Part shown: positions 16,879-25,162 of the stretch, one piece after another
How positions within the stretch are numbered: the first letter of the stretch is position 1
How the letters are laid out: each line of letters opens with the position of its first letter
Source: Bordetella parapertussis
GTDB taxonomy: Bacteria; Pseudomonadota; Gammaproteobacteria; Burkholderiales; Burkholderiaceae_B
Direction: 5' to 3'
DNA: 40,668 bases
Assembly (NCBI GenBank): GCA_945883615.1
Contig: CAMCYB010000014.1
Coordinates: forward strand, 1-40,668
The notes under the pieces: generated by a model
What the model saw: the letters and a program-made list of their open reading frames with translations, nothing else
What the model was told of the DNA's origin: nothing
The model's database searches: none
Made by a program: the position numbers and the translations under genes

Positions 16879-19111
16879 GCCTGAGGGCGTTGCCGACAAC
16901 AAATATGCTCGAGCATGCCATCGCCCCAGCAGCCAGCATCGGTGACATCAATATACCGAAAGCAGGGTAAAGAATACCCGCCGCAATGGGCACCAATGCG
17001 ACGTTGTAGGCAAAGGCCCAAAATAAATTTTGATGAATATTTTTAAGCGTGGCATTTGAAATACCTAAAGCATCGATGACGCGATAGAGTTGATCAGACA
17101 TGAGCACCACGCTCGCTGAAGCCATGGCCACGTCAGTGCCACTGCTCATCGCAATACCCACATCAGCGGCGGCGAGTGCCGGTGCATCATTAATACCATC
17201 ACCCACAAAGGCAACCACTTCATTTTTCTGTTTATGCAGCGATTCAATCGCAGCCACTTTACCTTCGGGCAATACCCGTGCAATGACCTCATCAATACCG
17301 ATTGCCTTGGCAACCGCTTGTGCCGTTTGCGGATGATCGCCCGTAATCATGACGCTGCGAATACCAAGCGATTTGAGGGTTTGAATAACGTCTTGAGCAT
17401 TGGGTTTAATGGGGTCTGCCACTGAAAACACAGCAGTCAGATTGTTGTTGCACGCGACCATAATGGGGGTTTCACCTTGGCTCGCCCATTGCTCGGTGAG
17501 TGTGAGCGCTTGATCAGAAATCTCTACGTGCTGATTTTTCATAAAGGCTTCAGAGCCCACTAACCAGACTTGCTGGTTAATACTGGCTTGCACCCCTGCA
17601 CCCGATAATGTTTTAAAATCTGTAGCGATAGGCAGAGTAAGCCCCTTTGTTTTGGCAGCTTGAACGATGGCATAGGCAATGGGGTGTTCAGACTGCTGTT
17701 GAATCGCGGCTAAATGTGACAAAACATCATCATCCGTTTGCGACGTGTCAAAGTTAACGAAACCTATTAAAGCGGGTCGCCCAAGCGTGAGCGTTCCTGT
17801 TTTATCAAATGCAATGGTTGTGACATCACGCAATCTTTGCAGTGCATCGCCCTGTCTAAAAAGTATGCCTAATTGTGCAGCCCGACCTGTACCCACCATA
17901 ATCGATGTGGGCGTTGCCAGGCCCATGGCGCAGGGGCAGGCAATAATTAACACCGTGACAGCACTAATAATGGCCAAATCAATTCTATGTAACGGATCAA
18001 ACACAAGCCATAGTAAAAAAGTGAGGCATGATAAAGCCATAATGATGGGTACAAAGATGCCCGTGACGCGATCAACTTTGGCTTGAATAGGTAGGCGTGA
18101 ATCTTGTGCTTCTTCTACCATTCGAATGATGCGCGCTAACGCCGTGTCTTGGCCTGTTTGCGTGGCTTTTAAAGTAAAGCCAGTCGATGTATTAAGTGTT
18201 CCACCATAAACGCCAGTGCCTGGTTTGCAGTGCACGGGTAGGGGTTCACCGGTCATCATCGAAGCATCAATATAGGGCTCACCCACTTGCACAATGCCGT
18301 CAACCGGTACGATTTCACCGGGGCGAACCCTTAATATGGCACCGGGTAGTACGTCATCAATATCAACGTCTTTTTCTGAGCCGTCTTGAATAAGACGAGC
18401 TGTTTTAGGTTTCAGCCCAATGAGCTTTTCAACCGCGGCACCAGTCCGCCCACGGGCATAGGCTTCTAATAGTCGCCCTAATAAAATAAGCGTCACAATA
18501 ACGGCAGCAGCTTCAAAATAAATATGTCGTGCAGAATCTGGAAACCACTGCGGTGCGACCAACACAAGCATCGAATAGAGCCATGCGCTACCAGCACCAA
18601 CGGCAACCAGAGAGTTCATTTCTGGGCTTAATCGCCCTAGTGCCGCAAAACCCTTGGTAAAAAAGGTTCGCCCTGGCCAAGCTAACAAGATCGTCGTGAG
18701 TACCGCTTGCCACAAACCCAATTGATTAAAACTAAAATGACTGGTTAACCAATTATGAAAAGGAGGAATAAGATGCCCCCCCATTTCAGTTATAAAAACG
18801 GGTATGGTCAAAACAAGCGCAATCAAAAAATTGCGTTTAATACCTTTAATTTCATCTTGGGTTTTTTCAGAGATTGATTTGCTCATGCCCGCCACAATGG
18901 GCGAAGCGGCGTACCCGGCCTTTTTTACGGCTTGCACAACATGCGACTGAATCGTTGCTTGAAGGTTGACGTCACCAAAAACAACGCAAGCCCGACGGCC
19001 GGGTAAATTAACGTGAGCGGTTTGCACGCCAGGTTGTTTCAGCAGTACGTTTTCAACACGACGAACGCATGCTGCGCAGGTCATGCCGTCAATATCAAAA
19101 TCAAGTTTCAT
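16826..19111 (-). CDS. copA: Copper-exporting P1B-type ATPase CopA
   Basis: A 761-residue inner-membrane pump that exports Cu(I) from the cytosol with ATP. In order: one N-terminal metal-binding domain with GMTCAAC (Cys12, Cys15); membrane helices; the actuator motif MMTGEP; CPC at residues 392-394 in the metal-transport helix (ACPCAMGL); the phosphorylated Asp436 in DKTGTLT; SEHP in the nucleotide domain; and GDGINDAPALAAADVGIAM. CPC and the MTCAAC domain identify a Cu(I)/Ag(I) pump. It is divergent from copZ across an 85-bp gap with an inverted repeat. The C-terminal tail beyond RLKRW extends over the nitroreductase gene on the opposite strand. Confidence 0.95.
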   Translation of the reverse strand: MKLDFDIDGMTCAACVRRVENVLLKQPGVQTAHVNLPGRRACVVFGDVNLQATIQSHVVQAVKKAGYAASPIVAGMSKSISEKTQDEIKGIKRNFLIALVLTIPVFITEMGGHLIPPFHNWLTSHFSFNQLGLWQAVLTTILLAWPGRTFFTKGFAALGRLSPEMNSLVAVGAGSAWLYSMLVLVAPQWFPDSARHIYFEAAAVIVTLILLGRLLEAYARGRTGAAVEKLIGLKPKTARLIQDGSEKDVDIDDVLPGAILRVRPGEIVPVDGIVQVGEPYIDASMMTGEPLPVHCKPGTGVYGGTLNTSTGFTLKATQTGQDTALARIIRMVEEAQDSRLPIQAKVDRVTGIFVPIIMALSCLTFLLWLVFDPLHRIDLAIISAVTVLIIACPCAMGLATPTSIMVGTGRAAQLGILFRQGDALQRLRDVTTIAFDKTGTLTLGRPALIGFVNFDTSQTDDDVLSHLAAIQQQSEHPIAYAIVQAAKTKGLTLPIATDFKTLSGAGVQASINQQVWLVGSEAFMKNQHVEISDQALTLTEQWASQGETPIMVACNNNLTAVFSVADPIKPNAQDVIQTLKSLGIRSVMITGDHPQTAQAVAKAIGIDEVIARVLPEGKVAAIESLHKQKNEVVAFVGDGINDAPALAAADVGIAMSSGTDVAMASASVVLMSDQLYRVIDALGISNATLKNIHQNLFWAFAYNVALVPIAAGILYPAFGILMSPMLAAGAMACSSIFVVGNALRLKRWVPKHAQSQRVGGV

Positions 19112-19140
19112 TCATTTAGCCAATTATTATTTAAAGGTCG

Positions 19141-19170
19141 TACACTAGGCGTTCTAGTGATATCAGTGTA
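19141..19170. promoter_or_regulatory. Inverted repeats between copA and copZ, candidate metal-sensor operator
   Basis: CACTAG at 19143-19148 and CTAGTG at 19154-19159 form a perfect 6-bp dyad around GCGTT. An outer pair TACACT (19141-19146) and AGTGTA (19165-19170) is also perfect. On the minus strand TTTACA and TAGTGT would be separated by 19 bp, with the dyad in between, the wide spacing used by MerR/CueR-type promoters, but both hexamers are poor. No regulator gene of the MerR or CsoR type is in the window. Reading this as the shared copper-responsive control site is inference. Confidence 0.45.
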
Positions 19171-19196
19171 AACCCTCATTTTAAAATAGGTGACCT

Positions 19197-19385
19197 ATGT
19201 TATTTCAAGTTCCAGATATGACTTGTCAGCATTGTGTAAAGAGCATTACCGCTGCGGTTCAAGCCGCAGACTCTTCAGCGCAAGTGCGATGTGATGTCTC
19301 AATGCATCAGGTCGCGGTTGTGGCAACCACGGCACAAGGCGTGATCAAGCAAGCAATTATTAATGCAGGCTACACCGTTTTATAG
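19197..19385 (+). CDS. copZ: Copper chaperone CopZ-like heavy-metal-associated protein
   Basis: A 62-residue single HMA domain. The metal motif MTCQHC lies at residues 8-13 (Cys10, Cys13), and the fold ends GYTVL as in Atx1/CopZ proteins, which carry Cu(I) in the cytosol to CopA. The ATG at 19197 has TAGG a few bases upstream. It is divergent from copA and is followed after 23 bp by the flavin disulfide oxidoreductase, so the two plus-strand genes are likely co-transcribed. Confidence 0.9.
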   Translation: MLFQVPDMTCQHCVKSITAAVQAADSSAQVRCDVSMHQVAVVATTAQGVIKQAIINAGYTVL

Positions 19386-19408
19386 ATTTTGTTTGGAAAA
19401 GTTTTGAT

Positions 19409-20797
19409 ATGAAAGAAATGAAAACGGACGTCGCGATTATCGGCGCAGGTACAGCGGGTTTGGCCGCTTACCGTGCCGTGTTGCGAGAAGGTAAGCAAGC
19501 CATTTTGATCGAGGGTGGCCCTTATGGCACGACCTGTGCGCGGGTCGGTTGTATGCCTTCAAAACTGTTGATTGCAGCGGCGCACGCGGCACACACTGCT
19601 TCTCATACCGCACCCTTTGGTATTCACGTTGATGGCACCATTCGCGTTGACGGCCGTGAGGTCATGGCCCGAGTTAAGGCTGAGCGTGATCGTTATGTCG
19701 GTTTTGTACTCGATAGCGTTGAAAACATACCTGCCGAGCATAAGTTGCGCGGTTACGCTCGATTTGTGGGCCCACAAGTGCTTGAGGTTGATGCCCACGC
19801 ACGCGTTCAAGCCCAAGCTGTGGTGATTGCTTCGGGCTCTGAAGCCTTTGTGCCCCCGGCGTTTCGTGAGCTCGGTGATCGGCTGGTTGTGAATGATGAT
19901 GTCTTTGAGTGGCATGACCTACCTAAACGGGTCGCTGTGTTCGGACCAGGCGTGATTGGTTTAGAACTCGGTCAAGCTTTGTCTCGCTTAGGTGTTGATG
20001 TGCGTGTGTTGGGTGTGAGCGGTTCGTTAGGGGGTATTAGCGACCTACAGGTTCGTCAAGCTGCCAAAAAGATTTTTCAAAAAGAATTTTACTTAGACCC
20101 AGATGCCCGTGTGTTGCACACTAAACGCATCGGTGACGATGTGGAAATCAAATATATTGCACTCGACAATACCGAGCGCACTGAACGATTTGATTATGTC
20201 TTAATGGCAACCGGTCGTAGACCTCTGTTGGCAGGTCTTGATTTAGCGCAAGCAGGGGTTCAAGTCGCAGCCAACGGTGTGCCAGCTTTTAATAAGTTGA
20301 CGATGCAAATAGGTGCGTTGCCTATTTTTATTGCGGGTGATGCAAATGCCGATTTACCCTTGTTGCACGAGGCCTCAGATGAAGGCCACATTGCGGGAAG
20401 CAATGCAGCGAATTTTCCCCACGTGACAATAGGCCAACGCCGTGCACCCTTAAGTGTTGTTTTTACCGAGCCACAAATTGCAACTGTTGGGCTTTACCCC
20501 GGGCACGATCAGTCACATTATGTGACAGGTAGCCTTGATTTTATAAACCAAGGTCGCTCGCGCGTCATACTTGAAAACCATGGTCTGCTTCACATTTATG
20601 TTGAAAAAGAAACGGGTCGTTTTATAGGCGCACAGATGGTGGGGCCGCGTGCCGAACATTTGGGGCATTTACTGGCTTGGGCCTTACAGCAAAACATGAC
20701 GGTGCATGAGATGCTGGCTATGCCGTTTTATCACCCCGTCATCGAAGAGGGGTTACGTACGGCTTTACGTGATGCAGTGAGACAACTGTCGTCTTAA
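19409..20797 (+). CDS. Class I pyridine nucleotide-disulfide oxidoreductase of unknown substrate
   Basis: A 462-residue FAD flavoprotein of the dihydrolipoamide dehydrogenase/mercuric reductase family. IIGAGTAGLAAY binds FAD, the redox-active disulfide is Cys43 and Cys48 (CARVGC, rather than CLNVGC as in the true E3 at 31249), FGPGVIGLELGQ binds NAD(P)H, IFIAGDAN is the second FAD motif, and YHPVIEEGL replaces the HPHPT active-site motif of E3. It lacks a lipoyl domain and the extra metal-binding domains and C-terminal Cys pair of MerA. Its place directly after copZ suggests a role in copper or thiol redox stress; that is inference. The start could be ATG 19409 or 19418. Confidence 0.85.
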   Translation: MKEMKTDVAIIGAGTAGLAAYRAVLREGKQAILIEGGPYGTTCARVGCMPSKLLIAAAHAAHTASHTAPFGIHVDGTIRVDGREVMARVKAERDRYVGFVLDSVENIPAEHKLRGYARFVGPQVLEVDAHARVQAQAVVIASGSEAFVPPAFRELGDRLVVNDDVFEWHDLPKRVAVFGPGVIGLELGQALSRLGVDVRVLGVSGSLGGISDLQVRQAAKKIFQKEFYLDPDARVLHTKRIGDDVEIKYIALDNTERTERFDYVLMATGRRPLLAGLDLAQAGVQVAANGVPAFNKLTMQIGALPIFIAGDANADLPLLHEASDEGHIAGSNAANFPHVTIGQRRAPLSVVFTEPQIATVGLYPGHDQSHYVTGSLDFINQGRSRVILENHGLLHIYVEKETGRFIGAQMVGPRAEHLGHLLAWALQQNMTVHEMLAMPFYHPVIEEGLRTALRDAVRQLSS

Positions 20798-20799
20798 TT

Positions 20800-20829
20800 G
20801 CCGGCTTTTTCTTTGCCGGCTTTTTCTTT
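20800..20829 (+). terminator. Terminator of the copZ-oxidoreductase transcript
   Basis: Stem GCCGGC (20800-20805) with GCCGGC (20815-20820), loop TTTTTCTTT, then TTTTTCTTT at 20821-20829. It starts two bases after the oxidoreductase stop codon and is built entirely from the tandem duplication of one palindromic unit. Confidence 0.75.
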
Positions 20830-20844
20830 GTCTACTTTTACTTT
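20800..20844 (+). repeat. Three 15-bp tandem units forming a terminator
   Basis: GCCGGCTTTTTCTTT occurs at 20800-20814 and 20815-20829, followed by the decayed GTCTACTTTTACTTT at 20830-20844. The third unit overlaps the stop codon of the convergent Sco gene at 20838. GCCGGC is its own reverse complement, so the two perfect copies pair. Confidence 0.85.
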
Positions 20845-21461
20845 GTTTGCTCAATGAGTTTTTTAAGATCGGCAACAAACGCATCGGTATTTTCTGAATC
20901 AGACGCTAAAAGCCGCGCGTCACCATTTTTATCAAACACAAAAACCCCGCGGCTGTGCGTAACCTCATAGGTGTTGGCTGAATCACCCGGCCGTGGTTTT
21001 TCTATTTGGTAAGCAACACGGTAACGACGTGCAAGGTTAGAGATTGTTTTTTCATCGCCAGTTAAACCAATGGCTTGCGGGTTAAATGCGTCGACATAGG
21101 CTTGCAACATATCGGGTGAATCACGGTGCGGGTCAACACTCACAAAAACTATTTTGACGTTTTTTGCCTGATCACCCAACTTGACTAAAATTTCATTCAG
21201 CTGCGCCATAGTGGTTGGGCAAATATCTGGGCAACTGGCATAACCAAAGAACAACAATACAGTTTGGCCTTTTAAATCTTGCGCTGACCAGGTTTTTTGA
21301 TTCGCACCGTTTAAAGTAAATTTTAAATCTGGCAGGTGCCCTTTAACGTCATATAAGTTCCAGTCAGGTGAACGCTCTGAACAGGCAGGCAGCAACAGCA
21401 CAGAGAAGCCTATGAGTATGAGGCCTAGCAAAGTATGAAAGCGCTTAATTAAGCTATTCAT
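20838..21461 (-). CDS. Sco1/SenC-family copper lipoprotein
   Basis: A 207-residue membrane-anchored thioredoxin-fold protein that delivers copper to the CuA centre of cytochrome c oxidase in characterised systems. A lipoprotein signal is visible with lipobox LPAC, Cys27 being the lipidated residue. The copper ligands are Cys77 and Cys81 in CPDIC and His169 in VTHSRGVF. The gene lies 20 bp downstream of prlC on the same strand with AGGA in the gap, so it may share the prlC transcript. It sits next to the copper genes but points towards them, so it may be regulated separately from copZ. Confidence 0.92.
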   Translation of the reverse strand: MNSLIKRFHTLLGLILIGFSVLLLPACSERSPDWNLYDVKGHLPDLKFTLNGANQKTWSAQDLKGQTVLLFFGYASCPDICPTTMAQLNEILVKLGDQAKNVKIVFVSVDPHRDSPDMLQAYVDAFNPQAIGLTGDEKTISNLARRYRVAYQIEKPRPGDSANTYEVTHSRGVFVFDKNGDARLLASDSENTDAFVADLKKLIEQTK

Positions 21462-21481
21462 CAGATAAGATTCCTGTTTGT

Positions 21482-23617
21482 TTAAGCGTGTGACGTGCCT
21501 TCTTGCATGCCGTGGTGACGAAGCAGGGCGTCAATTTTAGGTTTGCGACCTCTAAAGGCCTCAAATGATTCGGCTGCGGGACGCATACCACCAACCGCCA
21601 ATATTTCGCGTCTAAAGCGGTCGCCTATGATTGGGTCGAGCGTGTGGTTGGCTTCTTCAAAAGCTTCGAACGCATCGGCTGATAAAACCTCAGCCCATTT
21701 GTAACTGTAATACCCTGCGCCATAACCCCCTGCAAAAAGGTGCGTAAAGGCATGGGGAAAACGATGCCAGTGAGGGGGTTTCATGACAGACACTTCATCG
21801 CGCACCGCATCGAGTGTTTGCATGACAGAACCGATATCAAGGGCTTTTTGTGTTTGGTGTAGCAACATATCGAAAAGAGAAAACTCAATTTGACGCACTG
21901 TTTGCATGCCACTTTGAAAATTACGTGCAGCGATCATTTTGTCAATCAAACTGTCGGGTAATGACTCACCCGTCTCAACATGGCTACTTAAAAGTTTGAG
22001 TGCACTGCGTTCCCAGCAGAAATTTTCCATAAACTGTGAAGGCAGTTCAATGGCGTCCCATTCAACGGCTGCAAAAGCTGAGGCGGCAGGTTCGTCGACT
22101 TCAGATAACAGGGCATGCAAGGCGTGGCCCATTTCGTGAAATAGGGTGATCACATCGTCATGCGTAAGTAATGCCGCACGTTCACCTTGGCCTTGCGCAA
22201 AATTACATGTGAGGTACACAATTGGTGTTGTTAACCCGCTTTGAGTTAAGCGTCGAGTACGCTCATCATTGACCCAAGCCCCGCCTTGTTTACCTGGCCG
22301 AGCGTGCAGGTCGATAATCAATTGACCTAGAAACTGACCTGATTGATCGAGCACGTTAGCCGCTTTTACATCGGGGTGCCAGGCATTGATGGGGGTATGA
22401 TTTAACCGAACCTGAAAGACTTGTTCAACAATATCAAACAAACCTTTTAAAACTTGTGGTTCAGTAAAGTACTGTTTGACCTCGTCTTCTGAGTAGTTGT
22501 AATGCGCTTGGCGCAGTCGTTCTGAAAGGTAGGCAACGTCCCACGGTTCGATGTCAGTCAAACCACAGTCATCTTTTGCAAAAGTTTTTAACGATTCAAA
22601 GTCTTGTTGTGCAAACGGTTTAGCCCTATGCGCTAAATCTCGTAAAAAATTTAATACTTCGCGAGTGTCTTGTGCCATGCGTGTTTCAAGGCGCAAAGCA
22701 GCATAATCATTAAAGCCTAAAATCTGTGCCTCTTCAGTGCGCAACGACAATGATGATTCAATTAAAGGTGAATTATCAAACGCGACATCACCTTGGTCTG
22801 AAGCAAGCGTTGCATATGCACGATACAGCGTTGCCCGCAATTCACGGTTATGTGCATACTGCATCACAGGTAAATAGCAGGGCATTTTTAAAGACAGCTG
22901 ATAGCGCGATTGGGGGGCTTCTGCGTCAGGGTTGTCGGTGGTTTTGGCTGTGGTTTCGGCTGTTGTTTTGGCTGTTGAAGCGGCAAGCTGTTTGGCGGCA
23001 TCAATGACATCAGCGGGCACACCATTCAAATCTTCTACGTTGTCTAAAATTAATGACCAGGCGTCATTGGCGTCCAGCACATGCTCAGAGAACTTTTGTG
23101 ACACGTTGGCTTGCTTTTCTGAAATTTCAGCATATCTTTTACGGTCATCACCCTTAAGTGCGACACCGCTCAGTTCAAAGCTTTGAATCGTTTTTTTCAC
23201 AATGCGTTGCTTGTCAGCAGGCCAGTCAGCAAATGTTGGGTCTTGTGCCAGCTGTTGATAACAATTGAATAAGCCTTCGTTTAAACCCACCCAAGTACTG
23301 AATTCGCTAACGGGGGCCAACATTTCATTGTAGGCATCACGCAGCTCGGGCGTGTTCACGACTGCATTGAGGTGACCAATAATTGACCACGCGCGCCATA
23401 ATGGGCCGGTGACATCATCAATAGGCGTCACCACGGTTTGCCACGAGTGCCCTGAGGTTTGGGCTGCAACGGTTTCTATTGCGGCGCGTGATTGGGCAAT
23501 GAGTTGCTCGATGGCCGGTTTTATGTGCGAGGGCTTGATCGCAGCGTAATCAACGCTGTCATCAATGCAAACTAAAAGTGGGTTGTTGATCGGTTGGTTT
23601 GATATCGACATTTTCAT
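21482..23617 (-). CDS. prlC: Oligopeptidase A (M3 zinc peptidase)
   Basis: A 711-residue cytosolic zinc endopeptidase of the thimet oligopeptidase family that degrades short peptides, including signal peptide fragments in E. coli. The zinc motif HEMGH is at residues 494-498, in LFHEMGHALHALL. The family length is about 680; part of the excess is a low-complexity insert around residues 210-230 (TAKTTAETTAKTTD) encoded by a degenerate 12-bp repeat at 22941-22976. Two ATG codons (23615-23617 and 23609-23611) are possible starts; neither has a strong ribosome-binding site. The gene is 67 bp downstream of folD on the same strand. Confidence 0.94.
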   Translation of the reverse strand: MKMSISNQPINNPLLVCIDDSVDYAAIKPSHIKPAIEQLIAQSRAAIETVAAQTSGHSWQTVVTPIDDVTGPLWRAWSIIGHLNAVVNTPELRDAYNEMLAPVSEFSTWVGLNEGLFNCYQQLAQDPTFADWPADKQRIVKKTIQSFELSGVALKGDDRKRYAEISEKQANVSQKFSEHVLDANDAWSLILDNVEDLNGVPADVIDAAKQLAASTAKTTAETTAKTTDNPDAEAPQSRYQLSLKMPCYLPVMQYAHNRELRATLYRAYATLASDQGDVAFDNSPLIESSLSLRTEEAQILGFNDYAALRLETRMAQDTREVLNFLRDLAHRAKPFAQQDFESLKTFAKDDCGLTDIEPWDVAYLSERLRQAHYNYSEDEVKQYFTEPQVLKGLFDIVEQVFQVRLNHTPINAWHPDVKAANVLDQSGQFLGQLIIDLHARPGKQGGAWVNDERTRRLTQSGLTTPIVYLTCNFAQGQGERAALLTHDDVITLFHEMGHALHALLSEVDEPAASAFAAVEWDAIELPSQFMENFCWERSALKLLSSHVETGESLPDSLIDKMIAARNFQSGMQTVRQIEFSLFDMLLHQTQKALDIGSVMQTLDAVRDEVSVMKPPHWHRFPHAFTHLFAGGYGAGYYSYKWAEVLSADAFEAFEEANHTLDPIIGDRFRREILAVGGMRPAAESFEAFRGRKPKIDALLRHHGMQEGTSHA

Positions 23618-23684
23618 ACTCAGGCAATAAGGGTTGTATCAAGGGCACAGCTCGTGATTCACTTATTTAATTCAACAAGTTAAT

Positions 23685-24539
23685 CTACTTTTTAAGAGAT
23701 CTTTCAGCTGCTTCGACCGTGTTGACCAAAAGCATTGCAATGGTCATGGGCCCGACACCGCCCGGTACAGGGGTGATGGCAGAAGCAATTTTTTTCACTT
23801 CTTCAAAATCAACGTCACCACATAATTTGCCATCAGGCATGCGGTTGATACCGACGTCAATAACCACAGCACCCGGCTTAACCATGTCAGCTTTAATCAT
23901 GGCAGGGCGCCCCGTTGCAACGACCAAGATGTCTGCCATACGGGTATGGGCTGCAAGGTCTCGTGTTTTTGAGTTGCACACGGTAATGGTGGCACCCTGA
24001 GCCAAGAGCAGCATGGCCATGGGCTTACCCACAATGTTACTTGCGCCCACAACACACGCAACAGCCCCTCGAATATTGATGCCTTCAGACTCGAGCATCT
24101 TCATGACGCCGTAGGGTGTGCACGGTATGAAGAGGGGTTGCCCAGTCATGAGCAACCCCGCGTTGCTAATATGAAACCCATCAACATCTTTTTGTGCGGA
24201 AATGGTCTCAATGACCCGATGGGCATTGATGTGTTTCGGCAATGGCAACTGAACCAGTATGCCGTGCACCGCAGGGTCAACGTTTAGTTGTTGAACTCTT
24301 TCTAATAAGGCTTCTTCAGTCAAGTCTGCGGGTTGTTGGTCAAGCCACGAGTGCATGCCCAGTTTTTCGCAGGCGGCCACTTTATTGCGCACGTAAACGG
24401 CTGAAGCGGGGTCTTCACCGACTAAAATAACGGCTAACCCCGGTGTCGTGCCTTGCTCTTTTAATGCTTGAACTCTTGGTGCCAGTGCTTGTCTTGTTTT
24501 TACAGAAAGTGCAACCCCATCAATTATCCGTGCCGTCAT
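23685..24539 (-). CDS. folD: Methylenetetrahydrofolate dehydrogenase / cyclohydrolase FolD
   Basis: A 284-residue bifunctional enzyme that oxidises 5,10-methylene-THF to methenyl-THF with NADP+ and hydrolyses it to 10-formyl-THF, the formyl donor for purines. Signatures: [22 protein letters not shown] with the catalytic Lys, [11 protein letters not shown], the Rossmann segment [18 protein letters not shown], and the C-terminal [16 protein letters not shown]. Its ATG overlaps the stop codon of the response regulator gene in an ATGA, so it is translationally coupled to a two-component system, an unexpected link for a housekeeping enzyme. Confidence 0.96.
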   Translation of the reverse strand: MTARIIDGVALSVKTRQALAPRVQALKEQGTTPGLAVILVGEDPASAVYVRNKVAACEKLGMHSWLDQQPADLTEEALLERVQQLNVDPAVHGILVQLPLPKHINAHRVIETISAQKDVDGFHISNAGLLMTGQPLFIPCTPYGVMKMLESEGINIRGAVACVVGASNIVGKPMAMLLLAQGATITVCNSKTRDLAAHTRMADILVVATGRPAMIKADMVKPGAVVIDVGINRMPDGKLCGDVDFEEVKKIASAITPVPGGVGPMTIAMLLVNTVEAAERSLKK

Positions 24540-25162
24540 GCCGGGGTGTCCGTATGGGCAAGAGCAACTTTCATAAGATCTGCAACAGTAGTCACTTGAA
24601 GCTTTTCCATAATATTGGCGCGATGTGCTTCAACCGTTTTAATACTAATGCCTAAGTCGTCGGCAATTTGTTTGTTTAAACGGCCCGCTACGATGCGTTC
24701 GAGTACTTGTTGCTCACGTGAAGTCAAACGATTCAGCATGGAATCATGGCTTTTTTGAGCATGTGCTTTTTGTAATCGTTGATTGGCTTGATCAAACATA
24801 CGTGAAACGGTTTCTCTTAAATCGCTTTCGTTAAACGGTTTTTCAAGAAAATCGATAGCGCCTTTTTTAAGCGTCGAGACCGCCATGGGTACGTCACCGT
24901 GGCCCGTAATAAAGACTATGGGCATTGTTGATTTGCGAAGAATCAGCTGCTCTTGTAACTCAAGACCACTCATGCCAGGCATGCGCACATCAACAATTAG
25001 AACCCCCGGCTGATCTTCGCTGAACTCTGACAAGAAGGCCTCGGCTGAGGCAAAGGCACGCACACTATAGGTGTTGGCCTCAAGTAACCAACGCAACGAA
25101 TCGCGCACGGCTTCATCATCGTCTACGATATAAACGGTACTCGCGATGGGGTGTACGGTCAT
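24536..25162 (-). CDS. FixJ-family response regulator (LuxR-type output)
   Basis: A 208-residue transcription regulator. The receiver domain (about 1-125) has Asp14/Asp15, the phosphorylation site Asp58 in LIVDVRMPG, Thr86 and Lys108 in FLEKPF. The C-terminal LuxR-type helix-turn-helix (about 140-205) contains [31 protein letters not shown] and NIMEKL. ATGA overlaps join it to the sensor kinase gene upstream and folD downstream, so kinase, regulator and FolD form one coupled unit. The divergent target nearby is the pyruvate dehydrogenase operon, which makes aceE a natural candidate target; that is inference. Confidence 0.93.
   Translation of the reverse strand: MTVHPIASTVYIVDDDEAVRDSLRWLLEANTYSVRAFASAEAFLSEFSEDQPGVLIVDVRMPGMSGLELQEQLILRKSTMPIVFITGHGDVPMAVSTLKKGAIDFLEKPFNESDLRETVSRMFDQANQRLQKAHAQKSHDSMLNRLTSREQQVLERIVAGRLNKQIADDLGISIKTVEAHRANIMEKLQVTTVADLMKVALAHTDTPA

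Noticed and set aside
19409..20797. Oxidoreductase considered as MerA or a second E3
   Set aside because: It has no N-terminal metal domain, no C-terminal Cys pair and no HPHPT motif, so neither name is justified.
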